Assembly: GCA_964019135.1 (NCBI GenBank)
Contig: OZ025250.1
Span: 47,089,174 to 47,153,173, forward strand
Origin: Arenicola marina
Lineage: Eukaryota > Annelida > Polychaeta > Arenicolidae
Reading direction: 5' to 3'
Length of the DNA: 64,000 bases
Of the stretch, positions 1 to 14,550 are shown piece after piece. The translations under genes were made by a program, and so were the position numbers. Position 1 is the stretch's first letter; every line of letters begins with the position of its first letter. The notes beneath the pieces were generated by a model. That model had not been told where the DNA came from, ran no database searches, and saw nothing but the letters and a program-made list of their open reading frames with translations.

Positions 1-3000
1 GCTGGTGGTGACGGGGCGGGGGTCTGTCTCACAGGCCGGTGGTGATGGGGCGGGGGTCTGTCTCACTGGCCGGTGGTGACGGGGCGGGGTCTGTCTCACT
101 GGCCGGTGGTGATGGGGCGGGGGTCTGTCTCACAGGCCGGGGATGACGGGGCGGGGGTCACACAGGCTGGTGGTGACGGGGCGGGGGTCTGTCTCACAGG
201 CCGGTGGTGATGGGGCGGGGGTCTGTCTCACAGGCCGGGGATGACGGACCGGTGGCCATACAGGCCGGTGGTGACGGGGCAGGGGTCTGTCTCAATGGCC
301 GGGGATGACGGGGCGTGGTTCCCACTGGCCGGTTGTGACGGGGCGGGGGTCTGTCACACTAGCCGGGAACGACGGGGTGGGGGTCGGTCTCACTGGCCGG
401 TGGTGACGAGGCGGGGGTCTGTCTCACAGGCCGGGGATGACGGGGCGGGGGTCTGTCTCACAGGCCGGGGATGACGGGGCGGGGGTCTGTCTCACAGGCC
501 GGGGATGACGGGCCGGTGGTCATACAGGCCGGTGGTGACGGGGCAGGGGTCTGTCTCAATGGCCGGGGATGACGGGGCGTGGTTCACACTGGCCGGTTGT
601 GACGGGGCGGGGGTCTGTCACACTGGCCGGGGACGACGGGGCGGGGGTCACACAGGCTGGTGGTGACGGGGCGGGGGTCTGTCTCAATGGCCGGTGGTGA
701 CGGAGCGGGGGTCACACTGGCCGGTGGTGACGGGGCGGGGGTCTGTCTCACAGGCCGGTGGTGATGGGGCGGGGGTCTGTCTCACAGGCCGGGGATGACG
801 GGTCGGTGGCCATACAGGCCGGTGGTGACGGGGCAGGGGTCTGTCTCAATGGCCGGGGATGACGGGGCGTGGTTCACACTGGCCGGTTGTGACGGGGCGG
901 GGGTCTGTCACACTGGCCGGGGATGACGGGGTGGGGGTCGGTCTCACTGGCCGGTGGTGACGAGGCGGGGGTCTGTCTCACAGGCCGGGGATGACGGGCC
1001 GGTGGTCATACAGGCCGGTGGTGACGGGGCAGGGGTCTGTCTCAATGGCCGGAGATGACGGGGCGTGGTTCACACTGGCCGGTTGTGACGGGGCGGGGGT
1101 CTGTCACACTGGCCGGGGATGACGGGGTGGGGGTCGGTCTCACTGGCCGGTGGTGACGAGGCGGGGGTCTGTCTCACATGCCGGGGATGACGGAGCGGGG
1201 GTCACACAGGCTGGTGGTGACGGGGCGGGGGTCTGTCTCAATGGCCGGTGGTGACGGGGCGGGGGTCACACTGGCCGGTGGTGACGGGGCGGGGGTCTCC
1301 CTCACTGGCCGGTGGTGACGGGGCGGGGGTCACACAGGCTGGTGGTGACGAGGCAGGGGTCTTCCTCAATGGCCGGGGATGACGGGGCGGGGGTCACACT
1401 GGCCGGTGGTGACGGGGCGGGGGTCATACAGGCTGGTGGTGACGGGGCAGGGGTCTTCCTCAAAGGCCGGGGATGACGGGGCGGGGTCAGACTGGCCGGT
1501 GGTGACGGGGCGGGGGTCACACTGGCCGGTGGTGACGGGGCAGGGGTCTGTCTCAATGGCCGGGGGTGACGGGGCGGGGGTCTGTCTCAATGGCCGGTGG
1601 TGACGGGACGGGGGTCTGTCTCACTGGCCGATGGTGACGGGGCGGGGGTCTGTCTCACTGGCCGGTGGTGATGGGGCGGGGGTCTGTCTCACAGGCCGGG
1701 GATGACGGGGCGGGGGTCACACAGGCTGGTGGTGACGGGGCGGGGGTCCGTCTCACTGGACGGTGGTGACGGGGCGGAGGTCTGTCTCAATGGCCGGTGG
1801 TGACGGGGCGGGGGTCTGTCTCACTGGCCGGTGGTGACGGGGCAGGGGCCTGTCTCAATGGCCGGTGGTGACGGGGCGGGTGTCTGTCTCACTGGCCGGT
1901 GGTGACGGGGCGGGGGTCTGTCTCACTGGCCGGTGGTGATGGGGCGGGGGTCTGTCTCACAGGCCGGGGATGACGGGGCGGGGGTCACACAGGCTGGTGG
2001 TGACGGGGCGGGTGTCTGTCTCACAGGCCGGTGGTGATGGGGCGGGGGTCTGTCTCACTGGCCGGTGGTGACGGGGCGGGGTCTGTCTCACTGGCCGGTG
2101 GTGATGGGGCGGGGGTCTGTCTCACAGGCCGGGGATGACGGGGCGGGGGTCACACAGGCTGGTGGTGACGGGGCGGGGGTCTGTCTCACAGGCCGGTGGT
2201 GATGGGGCGGGGGTCTGTCTCACAGGCCGGGGATGACGGGCCGGTGGCCATACAGGCCGGTGGTGACGGGGCAGGGGTCTGTCTCAATGGCCGGGGATGA
2301 CGGGGCGTGGTTCCCACTGGCCGGTTGTGACGGGGCGGGGGTCTGTCACACTAGCCGGGAACGACGGGGTGGGGGTCGGTCTCACTGGCCGGTGGTGACG
2401 AGGCGGGGGTCTGTCTCACAGGCCGGGGATGACGGGGCGGGGGTCTGTCTCACAGGCCGGGGATGACGGGGCGGGGGTCTGTCTCACAGGCCGGGGATGA
2501 CGGGCCGGTGGTCATACAGGCCGGTGGTGACGGGGCAGGGGTCTGTCTCAATAGCCGGGGATGACGGGGCGTGGTTCACACTGGCCGGTTGTGACGGGGC
2601 GGGGGTCTGTCACACTGGCCGGGGACGACGGGGTGGGGGTCACACAGGCTGGTGGTGACGGGGCGGGGGTCTGTCTCAATGGCCAGTGGTGACGGGGCGG
2701 GGGTCACACTGGCCGGTGGTGACGGGGCGGGGGTCTGTCTCACAGGCCGGGGATGACGGGCCGGTGGCCATACAGGCCGGGGATGACGGGCCGGTGGCCA
2801 TACAGGCCGGTGGTGACGTAGCAAGGGTCTGTCTCAATGGCCGGGGATGACGGGGCGTGGTTCCCACTGGCCGGTTGTGACGGGGCGGGGGTCTGTCACA
2901 CTGGCCGGGGACGACGGGGTGGGGGTCGGTCTCACTGGCCGGTGGTGATGGGGCGGGGGTCTGTCTCACAGGCCGGGGATGACGGGGCGGGGGTCACACA

Positions 3001-4443
3001 GGCTGGTGGTGACGGGGCGGGGGTCTGTCTCAATGGCCGGTGGTGACGGGGCGGGGGTCACACTGGCCGGTGGTGACGGGGCGGGGGTCTGTCTCACAGG
3101 CCGGTGGTGATGGGGCGGGGGTCTGTCTCACAGGCCGGGGATGACGGGCCGGTGGCCATACAGGCCGGTGGTGACGGGGCAGGGGTCTGTCTCAATGGCC
3201 GGGGATGACGGGGCGTGGTTCCCACTGGCCGGTTGTGACGGGGCGGGGGTCTGTCACACTGGCCGGGGACGACGGGGTGGGGGTCCGTCTCACTGGCCGG
3301 TGGTGACGAGGCGGAGGTCTGTCTCACAGGCCGGGGATGACGGGGCGGGGGTCTGTCTCACATGCCGGGGATGACGGGGCGGGGGTCTGTCTCACAGGCC
3401 GGGGATGACGGGCCGGTGGTCATACAGGCCGGTGGTGACGGGGCAGGGGTCTGTCTCAATGGCCGGGGATGACGGGGCGTGGTTCACACTGGCCGGTTGT
3501 GAGGGGGCGGGGGTCTGTCACACTGGCCGGGGATGACGGGTTGGGGGTCGGTCTCACTGGCCGGTGGTGACGGGGCGGGGGTCACACTGGCCGGTGGTGA
3601 CGGGGCGGGGGTCACACAGGCTGGTGGTGACGAGGCAGGGGTCTTCCTCAATGGCCGGTGATGACGGGGCGGGGGTCACACTGGCCGGTGGTGACGGGGC
3701 GGGGGTCATACAGGCTGGTGGTGACGGGGCAGGGGTCTTCCTCAAAGGCCGGGGATGACGGGGCGGGGTCACACTGGCCGGTGGTGACGGGGCGGGGGTC
3801 ACACTGGCCGGTGGTGACGGGGCAGGGGTCTGTCACACTAGCCGGGGACGACGGGGTGGGGGTCGGTCTCACTGGCCGGTGGTGACGAGGCGGGGGTCTG
3901 TCCCACAGGCCGGGGATGACGGGGCGGGGGTCTGTCTCACAGGCCGGGGATGACGGGGCGGGGGTCTGTCTCACAGGCCGGGGATGACGGGCCGGTGGTC
4001 ATACAGGCCGGTGGTGACGGGGCAGGGGTCTGTCTCAATGGCCGGGGATGACGGGGCGTGGTTCACACTGGCCGGTTGTGACGGGGCGGGTGTCTGTCAC
4101 ACTGGCCGGTGGTGACGAGGTGGGGGTCTGTCCCACAGGCCGGGGATGACGGGGCGGGGGTCTGTCTCACAGGCCGGTGATGACGGGGCGGGGGTCTGTC
4201 TCACAGGCCGGGGATGACGGTCCGGTGGTCATACAGGCCGGTGGTGACGGGGCAGGGGTCTGTCTCAATGGCCGGGGATGAGGGGGCGGGGGTCTGTCTC
4301 ACAGGCCGGGGATGACGGTCCGGTGGTCATACAGGCCGGTTGTGACGGGGCGGGGGTCTGTCACACTGGCCGGGGATGACGGGGTGGGGGTCGGTCTCAC
4401 TGGCCGGTGGTGACGAGGCGGGGGTCTGTCTCACAGGCCGGGG

Positions 4444-5891
4444 ATGACGGGCCGGTGGCCATACAGGCCGGTGGTGACGGGGCAGGGGTCTGTCTCAATG
4501 GCCGGGGATGACGGGGCGTGGTTCCCACTGGCCGGTTGTGACGGGGCGGGGGTCTGTCACACTAGCCGGGAACGACGGGGTGGGGGTCGGTCTCACTGGC
4601 CGGTGGTGACGAGGCGGGGGTCTGTCTCACATGCCGGGGATGACGGGGCGGGGGTCTGTCTCACAGGCCGGGGATGACGGGGCGGGGGTCTGTCTCACAG
4701 GCCGGGGATGACGGGCCGGTGGTCATACAGGCCGGTGGTGACGGGGCAGGGGTCTGTCTCAATGGCCGGGGATGACGGGGCGTGGTTCACACTGGCCGGT
4801 TGTGACGGGGCGGGTGTCTGTCACACTGGCCGGTGGTGACGAGGTGGGGGTCTGTCCCACAGGCCGGGGATGACGGGGCGGGGGTCTGTCTCACAGGCCG
4901 GTGATGACGGGGCGGGGGTCTGTCTCACAGGCCGGGGATGACGGTCCGGTGGTCATACAGGCCGGTGGTGACGGGGCAGGGGTCTGTCTCAATGGCCGGG
5001 GATGACGGGGCGGGGGTCTGTCTCACAGGCCGGGGATGACGGTCCGGTGGTCATACAGGCCGGTTGTGACGGGGCGGGGGTCTGTCACACTGGCCGGGGA
5101 TGACGGGGTGGGGGTCGGTCTCACTGGCCGGTGGTGACGAGGCGGGGGTCTGTCTCACAGGCCGAGGATGACGGGCCGGTGGCCATACAGGCCGGTGGTG
5201 ACGGGGCAGGGGTCTGTCTCAATGGCCGGGGATGACGGGGCGTGGTTCCCACTGGCCGGTTGTGACGGGGCGGGGGTCTGTCACACTAGCCGGGAACGAC
5301 GGGGTGGGGGTCGGTCTCACTGGCCGGTGGTGACGAGGCGGGGGTCTGTCTCACAGGCCGGGGATGACGGGGCGGGGGTCTGTCTCACAGGCCGGGGATG
5401 ACGGGGCGGGGGTCTGTCTCACAGGCCGGGGATGACGGGCCGGTGGTCATACAGGCCGGTGGTGACGGGGCAGGGGTCTGTCTCAATGGCCGGGGATGAC
5501 GGGGCGTGGTTCACACTGGCCGGTTGTGACGGGGCGGGGGTCTGTCACACTGGCCGGGGACGACGGGGTGGGGGTCACACAGGCTGGTGGTGACGGGGCG
5601 GGGGTCTGTCTCAATGGCCAGTGGTGACGGGGCGGGGGTCACACTGGCCGGTGGTGACGGGGCGGGGGTCTGTCTCACAGGCCGGGGATGACGGGCCGGT
5701 GGCCATACAGGCCGGGGATGACGGGCCGGTGGCCATACAGGCCGGTGGTGACGTAGCAAGGGTCTGTCTCAATGGCCGGGGATGACGGGGCGTGGTTCCC
5801 ACTGGCCGGTTGTGACGGGGCGGGGGTCTGTCACACTGGCCGGGGACGACCGGGTGGGGGTCGGTCTCACTGGCCGGTGGTGATGGGGCGG
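4444..5891. repeat. Tandem pair of a 724-bp higher-order unit
   Basis: The block starting at 4,444 recurs at 5,168 with the same monomer order: a TGGCCATACA monomer, then a GGCGTGGTTCCCACT monomer, then CTAGCCGGGAACGACGGGG, and so on. The offset is exactly 724 bp. The end of the second copy is set by the offset and is approximate, because monomer variants start to differ along it. Confidence 0.7.
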
Positions 5892-8800
5892 GGGTCTGTC
5901 TCACAGGCCGGGGATGACGGGGCGGGGGTCACACAGGCTGGTGGTGACGGGGCGGGGGTCTGTCTCAATGGCCGGTGGTGACGGGGCGGGGGTCACACTG
6001 GCCGGTGGTGACGGGGCGGGGGTCTGTCTCACAGGCCGGTGGTGATGGGGCGGGGGTCTGTCTCACAGGCCGGGGATGACGGGCCGGTGGCCATACAGGC
6101 CGGTGGTGACGGGGCGGGGGTCTGTCTCACAGGCCGGTTGTGAGGGGGCGGGGGTCTGTCACACTGGCCGGGGATGACGGGTTGGGGGTCGGTCTCACTG
6201 GCCGGTGGTGACGGGGCGGGGGTCACACTGGCCGGTGGTGACGGGGCGGGGGTCACACAGGCTGGTGGTGACGAGGCAGGGGTCTTCCTCAATGGCCGGG
6301 GATGACGGGGCGGGGGTCACACTGGCCGGTGGTGACGGGGCGGGGGTCATACAGGCTGGTGGTGACGGGGCAGGGGTCTTCCTCAAAGGCCGGGGATGAC
6401 GGGGCGGGGTCACACTGGCCGGTGGTGACGGGGCGGGGGTCACACTGGCCGGTGGTGACGGGGCAGGGGTCTGTCTCAATGGCCGGGGGTGACGGGGCGG
6501 GGGTCTGTCTCAATGGCCGGTGGTGACGGGACGGGGGTCTGTCTCACTGGCCGATGGTGACGGGGCGGGGGTCTGTCTCACTGGCCGGTGGTGATGGGGC
6601 GGGGGTCTGTCTCACAGGCCGGGGATGACGGGGCGGGGGTCACACAGGCTGGTGGTGACGGGGCGGGGGTCTGTCTCACTGGCCGGTGGTGACGGGGCGG
6701 AGGTCTGTCTCAATGGCCGGTGGTGACGGGGCGGGGGTGTGTCTCACTGGCCGGTGGTGACGGGGCGGAGGTCTGTCTCAATGGCCGGTGGTGACGGGGC
6801 GGGGGTCTGTCTCCCTGGCCGGTGGTGACGGGGCAGGGGCCTGTCTCAATGGCCGGTGGTGACGGGGCGGGGGTCTGTCTCACTGGCCGGTGGTGACGGG
6901 GCGGGGGTCTGTCTCACTGGCCGGTGGTGATGGGGCGGGGGTCTGTCTCACAGGCCGGGGATGACGGGGCGGGGGTCTGTCTCACAGGCCGGTGGTGATG
7001 GGGCGGGGGCCTGTCTCACAGGCCGGGGATGACGGGTCGGTGGCCATACAGGCCGGTGATGACGGGCCGGTGGCCATACAGGCCGGTGGTGACGGGGCAG
7101 GGGTCTGTCTCAATGGCCGGGGATGACGGGGCGTGGTTCCCACTGGCCGGTTGTGACGGGGCCGGGGTCTGTCACACTAGCCGGGGACGACGGGGTGGGG
7201 GTCGGTCTCACTGGCCGGTGGTGACGAGGCGGGGGTCTGTCCCACAGGCCGGGGATGACGGGGCGGGGGTCTGTCTCACAGGCCGGGGATGACGGGGCGG
7301 GGGTCTGTCTCACAGGCCGGGGATGACGGGCCGGTGGTCATACAGGCCGGCGGTGACGGGGCAGGGGTCTGTCTCAATGGCCGGGGATGACGGGGCGTGG
7401 TTCACACTGGCCGGTTGTGACGGGGCGGGTGTCTGTCACACTGGCCGGTGGTGACGAGGTAGGGGTCTGTCCCACAGGCCGGGGATGACGGGGCGGGGGT
7501 CTGTCTCACAGGCCGGTGATGACGGGGCGGGGGTCTGTCTCACAGGCCGGGGATGACGGGCCGGTGGTCATACAGGCCGGTGGTGACGGGGCAGGGGTCT
7601 GTCTCAATGGCCGGAGATGACGGGGCGTGGTTCACACTGGCCGGTTGTGACGGGGCGGGGGTCTGTCACACTGGCCGGGGATGACGGGGTGGGGGTCGGT
7701 CTCACTGGCCGGTGGTGACGAGGCGGGGGTCTGTCTCACATGCCGGGGATGACGGAGCGGGGGTCACACAGGCTGGTGGTGACGGGGCGGGGGTCTGTCT
7801 CAATGGCCGGTGGTGACGGGGCGGGGGTCACACTGGCCGGTGGTGACGGGGCGGGGGTCTCCCTCACTGGCCGGTGGTGACGGGGCGGGGGTCACACAGG
7901 CTGGTGGTGACGAGGCAGGGGTCTTCCTCAATGGCCGGGGATGACGGGGCGGTGGTCACACTGGCCGGTGGTGACGGGGCGGGGGTCATACAGGCTGGTG
8001 GTGACGGGGCAGGGGTCTTCCTCAAAGGCCGGGGATGACGGGGCGGGGTCAGACTGGCCGGTGGTGACGGGGCGGGGGTCACACTGGCCGGTGGTGACGG
8101 GGCAGGGGTCTGTCTCAATGGCCGGGGGTGACGGGGCGGGGGTCTGTCTCAATGGCCGGTGGTGACGGGACGGGGGTCTGTCTCACTGGCCGATGGTGAC
8201 GGGGCGGGGGTCTGTCTCACTGGCCGGTGGTGATGGGGCGGGGGTCTGTCTCACAGGCCGGGGATGACGGGGCGGGGGTCACACAGGCTGGTGGTGACGG
8301 GGCGGGGGTCTGTCTCACTGGCCGGTGGTGACGGGGCGGAGGTCTGTCTCAATGGCCGGTGGTGACGGGGCGGGGGTCTGTCTCACTGGCCGGTGGTGAC
8401 GGGGCAGGGGCCTGTCTCAATGGCCGGTGGTGACGGGGCGGGGGTCTGTCTCACTGGCCGGTGGTGACGGGGCGGGGGTCTGTCTCACTGGCCGGGGGTG
8501 ATGGGGCGGGGGTCTGTCTCACAGGCCGGGGATGACGGGGCGAGGGTCACACAGGCTGGTGGTGACGGGGCGGGGGTCTGTCTCACAGGCCGGTGGTGAT
8601 GGGGCGGGGGTCTGTCTCACAGGCCGGGGATGACGGGCCGGTGGCCATACAGGCCGGTGGTGACGGGGCAGGGGTCTGTCTCAATGGCCGGGGATGACGG
8701 GGCGTGGTTCCCACTGGCCGGTTGTGACGGGGCGGGGGTCTGTCACACTAGCCGGGAACGACGGGGTGGGGGTCGGTCTCACTGGCCGGTGGTGACGAGG

Positions 8801-10735
8801 CGGGGGTCTGTCTCACAGGCCGGGGATGACGGGGCGGGGGTCTGTCTCACAGGCCGGGGATGACGGGGCGGGGGTCTGTCTCACAGGCCGGGGATGACGG
8901 GCCGGTGGTCATACAGGCCGGTGGTGACGGGGCCGGGGTCTGTCTCAATGGCCGGGGATGACGGGGCGTGGTTCACACTGGCCGGTTGTGACGGGGCGGG
9001 GGTCTGTCACACTGGCCGGGGACGACGGGGTGGGCGTCACACAGGCTGGTGGTGACGGGGCGGGGGTCTGTCTCAATGGCCAGTGGTGACGGGGCGGGGG
9101 TCACACTGGCCGGTGGTGACGGGGCGGGGGTCTGTCTCACAGGCCGGGGATGACGGGCCGGTGGCCATACAGGCCGGGGATGACGGGCCGGTGGCCATAC
9201 AGGCCGGTGGTGACGTAGCAAGGGTCTGTCTCAATGGCCGGGGATGACGGGGCGTGGTTCCCACTGGCCGGTTGTGACGGGGCGGGGGTCTGTCACACTG
9301 GCCGGGGACGACGGGGTGGGGGTCGGTCTCACTGGCCGGTGGTGATGGGGCGGGGGTCTGTCTCACAGGCCGGGGATGACGGGGCGGGGGTCACACAGGC
9401 TGGTGGTGACGGGGCGGGGGTCTGTCTCAATGGCCGGTGGTGACGGGGCGGGGGTCACACTGGCCGGTGGTGACGGGGCGGGGGTCTGTCTCACAGGCCG
9501 GGGATGACGGGCCGGTGGCCATACAGGCCGGTGGTGACGGGGCAGGGGTCTGTCTCAATGGTCGGGGATGACGGGGCGTGGTTCCCACTGGCCGGTTGTG
9601 ACGGGGCGGGGGTCTGTCACACTGGCCGGGGACGACGGGGTGGGGGTCCGTCTCACTGGCCGGTGGTGACGAGGCGGAGGTCTGTCTCACAGGCCGGGGA
9701 TGACGGGGCGGGGGTCTGTCTCACATGCCGGGGATGACGGGGCGGGGGTCTGTCTCACAGGCCGGGGATGACGGGCCGGTGGTCATACAGGCCGGTGGTG
9801 ACGGGGCAGGGGTCTGTCTCAATGGCCGGGGTTGACGGGGCGTGGTTCACACTGGCCGGTTGTGAGGGGGCGGGGGTCTGTCACACTGGCCGGGGATGAC
9901 GGGTTGGGGGTCGGTCTCACTGGCCGGTGGTGACGGGGCGGGGGACACACTGGCCGGTGGTGACGGGGCGGGGGTCACACAGGCTGGTGGTGACGAGGCA
10001 GGGGTCTTCCTCAATGGCCGGGGATGACGGGGCGGGGGTCACACTGGCCGGTGGTGACGGGGCGGGGGTCATGCAGGCTGGTGGTGACGGGGCAGGGGTC
10101 TTCCTCAAAGGCCGGGGATGACGGGGCGGGGTCACACTGGCCGGTGGTGACGGGGCGGGGGTCACACTGGCCGGTGGTGACGGGGCAGGGGTCTGTCTCA
10201 ATGGCCGGGGGTGACGGGGCGGGGGTCTGTCTCAATGGCCGGTGGTGACGGGACGGGGGTCTGTCTCACTGGCCGATGGTGACGGGGCGGGGGTCTGTCT
10301 CACTGGCCGGTGGTGATGGGGCGGGGGTCTGTCTCACAGGCCGGGGATGACGGGGCGGGGGTCACACAGGCTGGTGGTGACGGGGCGGGGGTCTGTCTCA
10401 CTGGCCGGTGGTGACGGGGCGGAGGTCTGTCTCAATGGCCGGTGGTGACGGGGCGGGGGTGTGTCTCACTGGCCGGTGGTGACGGGGCGGAGGTCTGTCT
10501 CAATGGCCGGTGGTGACGGGGCGGGGGTCTGTCTCACTGGCCGGTGGTGACGGGGCAGGGGCCTGTCTCAATGGCCGGTGGTGACGGGGCGGGGGTCTGT
10601 CTCACTGGCCGGTGGTGACGGGGCGGGGGTCTGTCTCACTGGCCGGTGGTGATGGGGCGGGGGTCTGTCTCACAGGCCGGGGATGACGGGGCGGGGGTCA
10701 CACAGGCTGGTGGTGACGGGGCGGGGGTCTGTCTC
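5070..10735. repeat. Long duplicated block, copy 1 (partner about 17,570-23,295)
   Basis: About 5.7 kb of array is duplicated within the window. The offset is 12,500 bp for markers from 5,168 to 6,289 and 12,560 bp for markers from 7,029 to 10,011. The order of monomer classes and several private variants match, including a GGGGCGGTGGTCACACT monomer at 7,950 and 20,510. The match breaks at about 10,736 versus 23,296, where one copy reads CTCAATGG and the other CTCACAGG. Confidence 0.85.
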
Positions 10736-13700
10736 AATGGCCGGTGGTGACGGAGCGGGGGTCACACTGGCCGGTGGTGACGGGGCGGGGGTCTGTCTCA
10801 CAGGCCGGTGGTGATGGGGCGGGGGCCTGTCTCACAGGCCGGGGATGACGGGTCGGTGGCCATACAGGCCGGTGATGACGGGCCGGTGGCCATACAGGCC
10901 GGTGGTGACGGGGCAGGGGTCTGTCTCAATGGCCGGGGATGACGGGGCGTGGTTCCCACTGGCCGGTTGTGACGGGGCCGGGGTCTGTCACACTAGCCGG
11001 GGACGACGGGGTGGGGGTCGGTCTCACTGGCCGGTGGTGACGAGGCGGGGGTCTGTCCCACAGGCCGGGGATGACGGGGCGGGGGTCTGTCTCACAGGCC
11101 GGGGATGACGGGGCGGGGGTCTGTCTCACAGGCCGGGGATGACGGGCCGGTGGTCATACAGGCCGGTGGTGACGGGGCAGGGGTCTGTCTCAATGGCCGG
11201 GGATGACGGGGCGTGGTTCACACTGGCCGGTTGTGACGGGGCGGGTGTCTGTCACACTGGCCGGTGGTGACGAGGTGGGGGTCTGTCTCACAGGCCGGTG
11301 ATGACGGGGCGGGGGTCTGTCTCACAGGCCGGGGATGACGGTCCGGTGGTCATACAGGCCGGTGGTGACGGGGCAGGGGTCTGTCTCAATGGCCGGGGAT
11401 GACGGGGCGTGGTTCACACTGGCCGGTTGTGACGGGGCGGGGGTCTGTCACACTGGCCGGGGATGACGGGGTGGGCGTCGGTCTCACTGGCCGGTGGTGA
11501 CGAGGCGGGGGTCTGTCTCACAGGCCGGGGATGACGGGCCGGTGGCCATACAGGCCGGTGGTGACGGGGCAGGGGTCTGTCTCAATGGCCGGGGATGACG
11601 GGGCGTGGTTCCCACTGGCCGGTTGTGACGGGGCGGGGGTCTGTCACACTAGCCGGGAACGACGGGGTGGGGGTCGGTCTCACTGGCCGGTGGTGACGAG
11701 GCGGGGGTCTGTCTCACAGGCCGGGGATGACGGGGCGGGGGTCTGTCTCACAGGCCGGGGATGACGGGGCGGGGGTCTGTCTCACAGGCCGGGGATGACG
11801 GGCCGGTGGTCATACAGGCCGGTGGTGACGGGGCAGGGGTCTGTCTCAATGGCCGGGGATGACGGGGCGTGGTTCACACTGGCCGGTTGTGACGGGGCGG
11901 GGGTCTGTCACACTGGCCGGGGACGACGGGGTGGGGGTCGGTCTCACTGGCCGGTGGTGATGGGGCGGGGGTCTGTCTCACAGGCCGGGGATGACGGGGC
12001 GGGGGTCACACAGGCTGGTGGTGACGGGGCGGGGGTCTGTCTCAATGGCCGGTGGTGACGGGGCGGGGGTCACACTGGCCGGTGGTGACGGGGCGGGGGT
12101 CTGTCTCACAGGCCGGGGATGACGGGCCGGTGGCCATACAGGCCGGTGGTGACGGGGCAGGGGTCTGTCTCAATGGTCGGGGAGGACGGGGCGTGGTTCC
12201 CACTGGCCGGTTGTGACGGGGCGGGGGTCTGTCACACTGGCCGGGGACGACGGGGTGGGGGTCCGTCTCACTGGCCGGTGGTGACGAGGCGGAGGTCTGT
12301 CTCACAGGCCGGGGATGACGGGGCGGGGGTCTGTCTCACATGCCGGGGATGACGGGGCGGGGGTCTGTCTCACAGGCCGGGGATGACGGGCCGGTGGTCA
12401 TACAGGCCGGTGGTGACGGGGCAGGGGTCTGTCTCAATGGCCGGGGTTGACGGGGCGTGGTTCACACTGGCCGGTTGTGAGGGGGCGGGGGTCTGTCACA
12501 CTGGCCGGGGATGACCGGTTGGGGGTCGGTCTCACTGGCCGGTGGTGACGGGGCGGGGGACACACTGGCCGGTGGTGACGGGGCGGGGGTCACACAGGCT
12601 GGTGGTGACGAGGCAGGGGTCTTCCTCAATGGCCGGGGATGACGGGGCGGGGGTCACACTGGCCGGTGGTGACGGGGCGGGGGTCATACAGGCTGGTGGT
12701 GACGGGGCAGGGGTCTTCCTCAAAGGCCGGGGATGACGGGGCGGGGTCACACTGGCCGGTGGTGACGGGGCGGGGGTCACACTGGCCGGTGGTGACGGGG
12801 CAGGGGTCTGTCTCAATGGCCGGGGGTGACGGGGCGGGGGTCTGTCTCAATGGCCGGTGGTGACGGGACGGGGGTCTGTCTCACTGGCCGATGGTGACGG
12901 GGCGGGGGTCTGTCTCACTGGCCGGTGGTGATGGGGCGGGGGTCTGTCTCACAGGCCGGGGATGACGGGGCGGGGGTCACACAGGCTGGTGGTGACGGGG
13001 CGGGGGTCTGTCTCACTGGCCGGTGGTGACGGGGCGGAGGTCTGTCTCAATGGCCGGTGGTGACGGGGCGGGGGTGTGTCTCACTGGCCGGTGGTGACGG
13101 GGCGGAGGTCTGTCTCAATGGCCGGTGGTGACGGGGCGGGGGTCTGTCTCACTGGCCGGTGGTGACGGGGCAGGGGCCTGTCTCAATGGCCGGTGGTGAC
13201 GGGGCGGGGGTCTGTCTCACTGGCCGGTGGTGACGGGGCGGGGGTCTGTCTCACTGGCCGGTGGTGATGGGGCGGGGGTCTGTCTCACAGGCCGGGGATG
13301 ACGGGGCGGGGGTCACACAGGCTGGTGGTGACGGGGCGGGGGTCTGTCTCAATGGCCGGTGGTGACGGAGCGGGGGTCACACTGGCCGGTGGTGACGGGG
13401 CGGGGGTCTGTCTCACAGGCCGGTGGTGATGGGGCGGGGGCCTGTCTCACAGGCCGGGGATGACGGGTCGGTGGCCATACAGGCCGGTGATGACGGGCCG
13501 GTGGCCATACAGGCCGGTGGTGACGGGGCAGGGGTCTGTCTCAATGGCCGGGGATGACGGGGCGTGGTTCCCACTGGCCGGTTGTGACGGGGCCGGGGTC
13601 TGTCACACTAGCCGGGGACGACGGGGTGGGGGTCGGTCTCACTGGCCGGTGGTGACGAGGCGGGGGTCTGTCCCACAGGCCGGGGATGACGGGGCGGGGG

Positions 13701-14550
13701 TCTGTCTCACAGGCCGGGGATGACGGGGCGGGGGTCTGTCTCACAGGCCGGGGATGACGGGCCGGTGGTCATACAGGCCGGTGGTGACGGGGCAGGGGTC
13801 TGTCTCAATGGCCGGGGATGACGGGGCGTGGTTCACACTGGCCGGTTGTGACGGGGCGGGTGTCTGTCACACTGGCCGGTGGTGACGAGGTGGGGGTCTG
13901 TCTCACAGGCCGGTGATGACGGGGCGGGGGTCTGTCTCACAGGCCGGGGATGACGGTCCGGTGGTCATACAGGCCGGTGGTGACGGGGCAGGGGTCTGTC
14001 TCAATGGCCGGGGATGACGGGGCGTGGTTCACACTGGCCGGTTGTGACGGGGCGGGGGTCTGTCACACTGGCCGGGGATGACGGGGTGGGCGTCGGTCTC
14101 ACTGGCCGGTGGTGACGAGGCGGGGGTCTGTCTCACAGGCCGGGGATGACGGGCCGGTGGCCATACAGGCCGGTGGTGACGGGGCAGGGGTCTGTCTCAA
14201 TGGCCGGGGATGACGGGGCGTGGTTCCCACTGGCCGGTTGTGACGGGGCGGGGGTCTGTCACACTAGCCGGGAACGACGGGGTGGGGGTCGGTCTCACTG
14301 GCCGGTGGTGACGAGGCGGGGGTCTGTCTCACAGGCCGGGGATGACGGGGCGGGGGTCTGTCTCACAGGCCGGGGATGACGGGGCGGGGGTCTGTCTCAC
14401 AGGCCGGGGATGACGGGCCGGTGGTCATACAGGCCGGTGGTGACGGGGCAGGGGTCTGTCTCAATGGCCGGGGATGACGGGGCGTGGTTCACACTGGCCG
14501 GTTGTGACGGGGCGGGGGTCTGTCACACTGGCCGGGGACGACGGGGTGGG
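9250..14550. repeat. Two tandem copies of a 2,615-bp higher-order repeat
   Basis: Diagnostic monomer groups at 9,427, 9,504, 9,917, 10,011, 10,845 and 11,531 all reappear 2,615 bp later (12,042, 12,119, 12,532, 12,626, 13,460 and 14,146). Private variants are shared, such as a GGGGACACACTGG monomer and a GGGGTTGACGGGG monomer. The boundaries, about 9,250 and 14,550, are placed where the monomer order stops matching and are good to tens of bases. Confidence 0.85.
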